Source of the DNA: Streptomyces sp. JJ38
GTDB lineage: Bacteria > Actinomycetota > Actinomycetes > Streptomycetales > Streptomycetaceae
Direction: 5' to 3'
NCBI RefSeq assembly: GCF_019303475.1
Contig: NZ_JABLSI010000017.1
Span: 2,023 to 66,022 of the forward strand
Length of the DNA: 64,000 nt
Shown: positions 57,601 to 62,100 of the stretch, piece after piece
How positions within the stretch are numbered: position 1 is the stretch's first letter
Layout of the letters: every line of letters begins with the position of its first letter
Notes under the pieces: model-generated
Database searches by the model: none
Seen by the model: only the letters and a program-made list of their open reading frames with translations
Told to the model about the DNA's origin: nothing
Translations under genes and position numbers: made by a program

Positions 57601-59087
57601 GTGACCTCGATGGGGTCGCCGAGCGAGGTGCCGGTTCCGTGGGCCTCGACGAAGCCGATGTCGCGCGGTGCGATCCCGGCCCTGCGGCAGACCTCCGCGA
57701 TGAGCCGGGCCTGCTCGTTCGGGTTGGGCACGGTGTACCCGTTGGTCTTCCCACCGTGGGCCGTGGCGCTGCCGCGGATCACGGCGTGGACCCGGTCCCC
57801 GTCCGCGAGGGCGTCGTCCAGCCGCTTGAGGACGACCGCGCCCACGCCCTCGCCGGGTACGTATCCGTCACCGCCCTCGCCGAAGCTGCGGCAGCGTCCG
57901 TCGCCGGCGGCGTAGCGGCCTTGGCTGAGGTCGATGTGCTTGGCGGGATGGAGCGTGAGGTTGACTCCGCCCGCGACGGCCGCGCTGACGTCCCCGCGCG
58001 CCAGCGCCTCGCAGGCCAGGTGGATCGCGGTGAGCGAGGAGGAGCACATCGTGTCCACGGCCAGGCTGGGGCCGCGCAGGTCGAAGAAGTGCGAGACCCG
58101 GTTGGCGATGGACGCGTAGGACGAGCCCAGGTACAGCGGGTTGCCTCGCACGGCCTCCTCGGCCTGGAGCAGCTGGTACTGGGAGTACATGACGCCGATG
58201 TAGACGCCCACCGCCTCACCGGCCAGCCGGGCGCGCGTCAGCCCGCCGTCCTCGAACGCGTGCCAGACCTCCTGGAGGACGAGGCGCTCCTGCGGGTCCA
58301 TCCGCTCGGCCTCGCGCGGGGAGATGCGGAAGAACTCGGCATCGAACTCGTCGATGCCGTCGAGGAAGCCGCCCCACTTGGTGTAGCTCTTCCCGGGGAC
58401 GCCGGGGCGCGGATCGAAGTGCCGCCGGTGGTCCCAGCGGCTCTCCGGGACCTCGGTGACGCAGTCGCGTCCGGCCACGAGGTTCTCCCAGAAGGCGTCG
58501 AGGTTCTCGGCCTGGGGGAAGCGTCCGCTGATGCCGACGACGGCCACGCGGGTGTCGCCGTCCCGGGGCGCGGCCGGTGCGGCGGTGGGAGCCGCGTTGA
58601 CGGGGGCCGCGTTGACGGGGGCCGCGTGGGCTCGGGCGGACGCCGCGGGCGTGGGCCCCACGGTGGCGGACAGGAGTCGCCCGACGGCCTCCGCGTGCTC
58701 CAGCGCCAGGTGGTCGGCCAACGCGCTCACCGTCTGGTGCTCGAAGAGGAGGGTCGCCGAGACCGTTCCGACGTGCGCCTCGATCGCGCGGACCACGTTC
58801 AGCGCCATCACCGAGTCGAAGCCGTAGCGGTCCAGCGGCTCGTCGGGGTCAATGGTGTCCGCGGGTACGCGCGCCTCGGCGGCGACGATCCCGCACAGCC
58901 AGTCGGCCAGCCGTCCCGTCCGTTCCTCCGCGGCCTCCGCGGCCTCCGCGGCCTCCGGCCGGGGGGCTTCGCCGACCGGCGTACGGGCCTCGGGCGTGCT
59001 CAGCAGGCGGACGGCCTCCTCCACGCCGATGGCACCGGACCGGATCCTGCTCAGGAGGGCCTTGCGGCCCGTAGCGTCATTCTGCAA
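45582..59087 (-). CDS. Trans-AT type I polyketide synthase, middle subunit (ACP-KS-DH-KR-ACP-KS-ACP*-ACP-KS-DH-KR-MT-ACP)
   Basis: A 4501-residue subunit. Domains: docking helices 5-30; ACP S92; KS1 178-609 (C348); DH 785-1080 (H824, D1001, motif HLVAGRALLPG); KR about 1100-1565 with TGALGGLG; ACP S1655; KS2 1745-2178 (C1916); carrier-like ACP* near 2225-2285 with Pro 2265 at the serine position; Pro/Ala-rich linker; ACP S2541; KS3 2647-3075 (C2818); DH 3230-3495 (H3254, D3411, motif HVVDGKPLLPA); KR about 3500-3955 with LGGAGGIG; MT 3995-4355 with EVGAGTGGTTRSVL; ACP S4407; docking helices. No AT domains. The TTG at 59087 is chosen because CTGGAGG lies 6 nt upstream; it overlaps the upstream gene's last codons. 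The N-terminal ACP completes the KS-DH half-module of the preceding protein. Confidence 0.95.
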   Translation of the reverse strand: MQNDATGRKALLSRIRSGAIGVEEAVRLLSTPEARTPVGEAPRPEAAEAAEAAEERTGRLADWLCGIVAAEARVPADTIDPDEPLDRYGFDSVMALNVVRAIEAHVGTVSATLLFEHQTVSALADHLALEHAEAVGRLLSATVGPTPAASARAHAAPVNAAPVNAAPTAAPAAPRDGDTRVAVVGISGRFPQAENLDAFWENLVAGRDCVTEVPESRWDHRRHFDPRPGVPGKSYTKWGGFLDGIDEFDAEFFRISPREAERMDPQERLVLQEVWHAFEDGGLTRARLAGEAVGVYIGVMYSQYQLLQAEEAVRGNPLYLGSSYASIANRVSHFFDLRGPSLAVDTMCSSSLTAIHLACEALARGDVSAAVAGGVNLTLHPAKHIDLSQGRYAAGDGRCRSFGEGGDGYVPGEGVGAVVLKRLDDALADGDRVHAVIRGSATAHGGKTNGYTVPNPNEQARLIAEVCRRAGIAPRDIGFVEAHGTGTSLGDPIEVTALARALGPRPEGQPPTAIGSVKSSIGHLEGAAGIAGLAKVVLQLRHRRLVPSLHADPPNPHIDFEAAGLRLQRTAEDWPARTDQAGAPLPRLAGISSFGAGGANAHLIVEEPPPPRPVPSPAVASPRLVLLSAPTEEGLRAQAGALADYAGRHHATAPDEGAAWLAGAAYTLREGREAFEHRLALVVPGVPDLVERLRDFAEHRARDGARDGVLLGTADGVRGKPRRGADPEPATEDDLEGAARRWVRGETVDWSRLDTPAPPRVGLPGYPFRPERHWPQLSHGAAGVGLPVADPAIRHPLLDRNVSVFGRQRFVTAFSLAAPLVRDHLVAGRALLPGAAVVEMVLAAAAESGFDGAPTLADLVWDAPVEVPLDGTHHVEVTLVPRGADPAVADFTVSGAGEDGGAVHVRGRVLRGSARAAEPAADDGLGLLDVTAIAAACTTRIDGESCYRRFDEQGLRYGPVLRVLESVRSGAGEALGRIQLDASGRPRAPETGYRLHPALLDGAFQTLVAFDDPASPGPARVPFAVERVLTGPGPLPDACWVHARPRPGALDEQGRPQVFDLTLADDGGRVVARVEGLVVRPVRGVRSAVVALRPVWQPAARPAAAERAPRTVLVFDRDDAWGLADALAAEAAPATRIVRVLPGERFRRMGEDRFEIVPGDGEHHERLLAELAGPTAASTAETTVARAPFDAVVHAWAGGPSAADAAVTAHDLETGFHALLGLTAALARRAPGAPVRLVCLTPAEAPAFGAVGGFCRAVAAEHPSYAFTTLTLPAPGGTAARRGQADARLVAAELAAAVAGGEEVRYDGEGNRQARRLVETEGAAAGAARPEPQGARLRTGGVYLVTGALGGLGRQLALHLARRWQARLVLSGRSPRDGDTDHFLRELEEHGARACYVAADCATEDGARTLVDEARARFGGLDGVLHLAGVLRDGLVARKTRNHAEAVVRPKVWGAHHLDLATRRDPLDFFALFSSASGVTGVAGQSDYAFANAFLDGFAEWREGRRHDGDRSGATVSIAWPLWEAGGMDVDEKAKRWIEENLGWVPLPVETGMRVFESVLGGAHARSAVFHGRRATILRTLLPVDDDQAAGRPGVDTEPEPQQAPEPEGPPAGADASAAERKLLDRLTRLVAEELRMPPARVEPRTPFERYGLESVMVMNVTRELEEVFGELPKTLFFEHRCLADLCRYLVESHPRAVAEHFGQPAARPVAEPVAEPAASPAPVVAEATAVARPSATGVESSAVRDEPIAIVGVSGRYPMADTLEEFWQNLKDGRDCVTEVPRSRWDHARYFAPDTDGAGTTYAKWGGFLRDVDRFDPLFFNIAPREARLMDPQERIFLQAAWHALEDAGHARSAPGGRRTGVYVGVMYAQYQLYGAAPAAQSQGFVPGSLSASVANRVSYVLGLNGPSVALDTMCSSSLTALHLACAGIRLGDCDEALVGGVNAILHPNRYLQLSQAKFASTDGRCRSFGEGGDGYVPGEGVGALLLKPLSRAEADGDHVYAVIRGTAVNHGGRSNGFTVPTPTAQGDVIGEALRRAGVDPAEIGYVEAHGTGTALGDPIEIAGLNRAFAALGKARQTSCPIGSVKSNIGHLESAAGVAAITKVLLQFRHRALVPSLHAERLNPHIAFDGGPFEVQRSYAPWQPRRADGRDLPLLAAVSSFGAGGSNAHAILEEYVPRAAERSGGTESGRGTELVVLSARTETQLRGLAGSLADAVLPGSGPTASPAGILMAEADLRTAVSDILGVPADFVDLDEDLESLGFDPVTLAELAEHLRAVHGEAAAAAAAPSGQRSLRELAEALAESSAPATGAGDRDPDRLRDIAFTLGAGREPQSERLALVVADIRELATTLREFADGHEPSTAYRGRADGHSGLLDDLLDGQEGAAFLAAVRRSGDLTRLARLWTAGLDAAGEPQTRGEARRVPLPGYPFARDRYWVPELPESPEPTAPSAPPASPETVEAAVAGREEPPVAEASPPRPAETPAAPVVPPAPPSPAPAASAGPDLATVTEVVVTAMAAVLEVPAEEFQPDVPHSDFGVDSVLAVEIVERINKELGTDLRPTDFFNYPTLRRLAEHVAEMTGADASGRSDGGGAPEGTPEPAAPAVASPAPTPPVPTAPAAVSTAPAPTAPAVPDLRAASAPVAVGPDDIAVIGMSGRFADAADLDELWANLAAGRDSVREIPRSRWDAEVHWDPDPRVAGKTYSKWGSVLEGIDRFDPDFFGISPREARLMDPQQRLFQMEAWRAIEDAGYSDRSLDGVECPVFVGTSMGDYHHLLREHGVPVEGYTFMGTHPAVLSSRLSYHLNLKGASLAVDTSCSSSLMAVHLACEALREGRGELALAGGVAALATPELHILASKAGMLSPRGRCRPFDDGADGFVPGEGVGVVLLKRLDHALRDGDHIHGVIAGTGANQDGRTSGITAPSAPAQSGLLRSVYERFGIDPGRIGYVECHGTGTRLGDPIEVEALTDTFRAFTERRGYCAVGSIKSNLGHTLTASGVAGLFKVLLSLKHRRLAPTVHFRTPNQHIPFDESPFYVSSELAEWPTEDGAARLAAVSSFGFSGTNVHAVVREAPAGLPRPAEEPGRPRLCPVSAKSRQALDERLTELSAWLRRHGAEHEWRDIAYTLGVGRSHFPVRAAFVARGAEELRERIEAWRRSADPETAVRASAHAGELERLATAFVHGESVDWEAVNGGDHGRRIPLPTYPFAQESCWVPSAQPPARSSAPGTVAPVAGEEEILAYPLRPEQPLVRDHVVDGKPLLPAAGHLSLVHRAALALLGDVPVTVRRAVWLRPFFVTDALTAEVCVRAAAGGGYSFEVRGPDGTGAVQTFSRGELSAGAGADDRTDLDDVRARCTGGMPVADHYARFDRMGVRYGPHFRTVVGIRSGAGEGLVALAREDGGTELPAGVMDGAVQAVAAIQPEGTEQRPLVPFSMAAVRLLRPVPAESWAHVRQTRAQECDVTVLDGDGRPCVVVEGLSYRELKEPVPLRVLEPVWQPRERGGEPATGAVGSVWVVTPPHDHGLAARLAALHRDADVRIVRLDPEDGGAWTTATATVTGGLPDPERVYFLGGLPVSDALGASGASNASDTPGTSRSAADLERALESGVRSLIRLVKGLLPRNSGDRPLDLIAVTGDGHALTGAERPEPAAAALFGLCRSLAKEYPGWRVGCVDVATRELTGPGADAVARSVAADRGHPDGDETVLRDSVRWKRVLRVTDPAPPRTAPFRTGGTYLILGGAGGIGAVTALHLARRAGANVALLGRRAATPGVEEHLRAIEAAGGRALYVRADATDAASLASAVAEVRRRFGPIHGAFHSALVLADSRVADLEEPALDAVLAPKVRGSVLLVEALRAEPLDFLVLYSSAQSFSGNAGQSNYAAASTFQDALGAGLAAEGRPVHVLNWGYWGEVGVVAKASYRRRMAAMGVHSITPEEGMRALETVLAGGLSQAMPIKAEQRLLDRLGVLTDAHGPDSAVCPEPGTAGAAADGPRLRRAHDALDALGAKMVLRALQELGAFRKPGDRLPASGVATALGVVPQYRQLADALADILVGSGYVECSGRDLCAKDRVTEAEGCDLSAEARQLAAHHPEVAAHVELLEACVQAYPRLLTGKVDPTEVLFPDSSMRRVENVYRGDPLATGANETAAGEVAEAARRRGPGGRPLRVLEVGAGTGGTTRSVLPALTPYADRVEYVYTDVSSSFLRHGRREFAAQYPFVTFKRLDVEQPPGAQGFEEGGFDVVVAANVLHATQDLGRTLAHVRRLLADDGRLVLCETTAFSAFTTLTFGLLPGWWRFEDGVRRIPASPLADTETWQELLKENGFDRTVVLEAVPGAPRGLGLHVLVADVRGPEIPAQRTDRTAGQEPDPGRSSLEDVQRRLAEYIARTLGRDEADLDPERPFTEYGVDSIILVELVSTLNTELGIELGTTALFDHPTLTALARFVHADHAPAASAARAADDTALPGPHPSGPVGGPDEEDMLRRLAAGDLTLEEAYMELGGPA
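46030..47110 (-). other. In-module methyltransferase domain (middle subunit)
   Basis: A lid plus SAM fold (EVGAGTGG, YVYTDVSSSFLR, AANVLHATQD, LTFGLLPGWW) between KR and ACP, the standard place for a C-methyltransferase that adds an alpha-methyl group. In a trans-AT system this replaces methylmalonyl selection. Confidence 0.88.
52230..52420 (-). other. Degenerate carrier-like domain (ACP*) inserted after KS2 of the middle subunit
   Basis: An ACP-like segment (AVSDILGVPADFVDLDEDLE, then LGFDPVTLAELAEHL) with Pro 2265 in place of the phosphopantetheine serine. It occupies the same KS-linker position as the ACP* of the terminal subunit. Confidence 0.75.
58591..58620. repeat. 15-bp tandem repeat in an inter-domain linker
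   Basis: GCCGCGTTGACGGGG twice in perfect tandem (58591-58605, 58606-58620), encoding a repeated VNAAP in the flexible linker between the first ACP and KS of the middle subunit. Confidence 0.85.
58925..58951. repeat. 9-bp triplicate repeat near the middle subunit N-terminus
   Basis: CCTCCGCGG three times in tandem, encoding an AAEAAEAAE stretch that separates the docking helices from the first ACP. It is likely a slippage-prone linker. Confidence 0.8.
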
Positions 59088-59170
59088 GGAAAGCCTCCAG
59101 GGCCGACTCGGCCTCACTCTCGTCGATCTCGCCGTTCCGGAACCGACGGAGCAGGTCCGTCAGGTCCGCG
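58985..59170 (-). other. Docking helix pair at the first/second subunit junction
   Basis: The upstream protein ends LTDLLRRFRNGEIDESEAES plus a short tail, and the downstream protein starts RKALLSRIRSGAIGVEEAVR. Both carry the same two-helix pattern as the other junction. Pairing here would bring the KS-DH end of one protein to the N-terminal ACP of the next. Confidence 0.6.
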
Positions 59171-62100
59171 CCGTTAGGCGCGGCGGCTGTACCGACATCG
59201 GGCAACTTGATCGTCAGGCGCTTCAGCGCGAGCACCTCACGGCCCTCTTCGTCCAGAAGCTGGATGTCAAAGGTGTGGACGTCCCGGCGGCCGGTCACCG
59301 GGTGGGCCGTCGCACAGACCAGGACCGACTGCGGCAGCCGGGCCGACTGGACCAGCTCGTCGAGTGCGACGGGGAGCAGCGGGCGGGTCGCCCCGAGGCC
59401 GCGGACGGCGGGCATGGCGGCGAGGACCTGGAGGGCCCCATCCGCCAGGCTGGGGTGCAGCCCGTAGGCGGCACGGGTCCCCGCGAGGGCGTCCGGGAGC
59501 CGGAGCCGCGCCAGGACGACGTCCTGGCCGACCCGCAGGTCGCGGAGGCAGGCCAGCGCCGGCCCGTGTGCCAGCCCCATGCCGGCCAGGACCCGGTAGT
59601 GCTCGGCGACCGGCACCGGGTGGGGACACGAGCGCCGCAGGGCGTCGAGGTCCGTCCGGTGCGCGGGGGTCTGGGCGGCACGCGGTTCGAGCCTCCCCCG
59701 CGCGTGCACCACGTCGGCTGACCGGATCTCGAAGCGGGTGGCGTTCCCGTCCCGCTCCAGGTGCACGGTGACGCGCACGGGGCCGCCGTCGGTCACGAGC
59801 GGACGCAGCCACTGGAGGCCGGTCACCGCGTCCGCCCGCAGCCCGGCCTCCCCGGCGGCCTGCACGGCCAGTTCGGGGTACAGCACCCCGGGCAGGGTCG
59901 GACGGCCCTCCACCAGATGGTCGGTGAGGAAGAACTCGTCGCCGGTCAGCTCGGCGGCCAGCTCGACGGGCGTGGCTCCGGGTGCGCTCACCCGCTCCAG
60001 CTCGGGCGCCTCGTGGGTCGTCGGACCGTAGACGGTGTCCCGCCCGGTGTACCAGTACCGCTGGCGGTCGAACGGGTAGGTGGGGAGCGGGATTCTGCGG
60101 CAGCCCTCGCCCGTCCACAGGTCACGCCAGTCCGTGTCCTGTCCGGCCAGGTACCGGGTGACGGCCTCGGCCAGCAGGGGGTCGTCGGCCGCCGGCGGCG
60201 GTGGCGCTCCGTCCCCGTCGAGGGCCTCGCGCAGACGGGCCCTCAGCTCGTCCTGGTCGCGGACCAGGAACACGGCCCGCTCCCGGAAGTGGTCCCGGTA
60301 CAGCTGTAGGTTGCCGGCGATCTCGGGGAGGGGCGCGGTCGTCCCGTGCCGGTCCAGCCAGTCGGCCAGCCCCTCGATGCGCGCGGCCAGCGCCCGCGGG
60401 GTCTGCGCCGACAGGGGGACGGCGAACTGCGGCCGGGCAGCGTCGTGGGGACCGACCGCGGTGTGCGAGCGGACGGCGGGCGCGGGGTGACGCGGTGCGG
60501 ACGGCTCCTCCAGCACGACGTGGGCGTTGGTCCCGCTGAAGCCGAAGCTGCTGACCGCGGCGCGACGCGGCAGCCCGTCCCGGGTGGTCCAGGGACGCAG
60601 CTCGGTGTTGACGTAGAACGGGGTGTCGGCGAATTCGATGAGCTGGTTGGGCGTGCGGAAGTTGGCCGACGGGGGAAGCTGGCGGTGCCGGAAGGCCAGC
60701 AGCGTCTTGATGACTCCGGCGATGCCCGCCGCCGCGGCCGTGTGACCGATGTTCGTCTTGACCGAACCGATCGGGCAGAACGACTTCCGGTCCGTGTAGC
60801 GGCCGAACGCGTTGCTGAGCGCCTCGATCTCGATCGGGTCGCCCAGCCGGGTCCCCGTACCGTGGGCCTCGACGTAGCCGAGCGTCTCCGGGCTGATGCC
60901 CGCCCGCTCGTAGGCGGCGAGCTCCACGGCGGTCTGCGCGGCGCCGCTGGGCGCGGTGATGCCGTTGGTCCTGCCGTCCTGGTTGATCGCCGAGCCCTTG
61001 ATCACTCCGTGGACGTGGTCCCCGTCCCGGAGCGCGGCGTCCAGCGGCTTGAGGACCAGCGCGCCGACCCCCTCGCCCGGCCCGAAGCCGTCCGCCGCGT
61101 CGTCGAAGGTCTTGCAGACACCGTCCGGCGCCAGCATGGTGCCGTTGCTGGCCACGACGAAGTAGTCCGGCGCGAGGGTCAGGAACACCCCACCGGCGAC
61201 GGCCGTCTCGCACTCGCCGGCCAGCAGGCTCTGGCAGGCGAGGTGCACGGCGACGAGCGAGGAGGAGCAGGCGGTGTTCACCGCGAGGCTGGGGCCGCGG
61301 AGGTTGAGGAAGTAGGAGATGCGGGCGGCCAGGACCGACGCCTCGTTGCCCCAGAAGGACTGGGCCTCCTTCAGGACCTCCGCCTTGTTCATCCGGGTGA
61401 GGTATTCGCTCGGCCCGACCCCCACGAAGACCCCGCAGGGGCGCCCGTTCATCGCGCGGGCCGGATAGCCGGCGTCCTCCAGCGCCTTCCACGACTCCTC
61501 CAGGAAGAGCCGCTGTTGGGGATCGGTCTGGGCCGCCTCCTTCCCGGACATGGCGAAGAAGGGTGCGTCGAAGGCGTCGATGTCGTCGAGGAACGCGCCG
61601 CGGGAGCAGTACGTCGCGTCCAGGCGGGTCGGGTCGGGGTCGTGGAAGCGCTCGCTGGACCAGCGTTCCGCGGGAACGTCACCGGCCGAGCACACGCCTC
61701 GGGCGAGGTTGTCCCACAGCGCGTCGAGGTCGTCCGCCCCGGCGTACCGGCCGGACATGCCGATGACGGCGATGTCGGCGGTACCGCCTGTGCGGCCGGC
61801 GGGCCGTCCGGCAGTGGCGGCGGACCGCTCCTCGCGCTCCGGCGCGGCGAGCGCGCGCGAACCGCCGTCCGCCGTGCCCGCCGGGTCCTCGGGCTCCGGC
61901 ACGGTGACCACGACGCGGCCGATCGTGCCCCGGTCGGCCTTCAGGGCGTACGCCTCGGTGACGCGGTCGAACGGGACGACGTGCGCGACGAGCGGCCGGA
62001 TCTTGCCGAACTCCAGGTGCTCGGCCATCGCCTCCAAGCACGGAATCCGCCGCTCGGGATGGTTCAGGAAGTACTTCTTGGTGTTGAAGCTGTGGAAGCT

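Noticed and set aside
50610..59177. A very long open frame on the plus strand opposite the middle polyketide synthase gene
   Set aside because: Its translation is low-complexity Arg/Gly/Val/Leu-rich sequence with no domains, an artefact of high GC. The minus strand carries clear catalytic motifs throughout.
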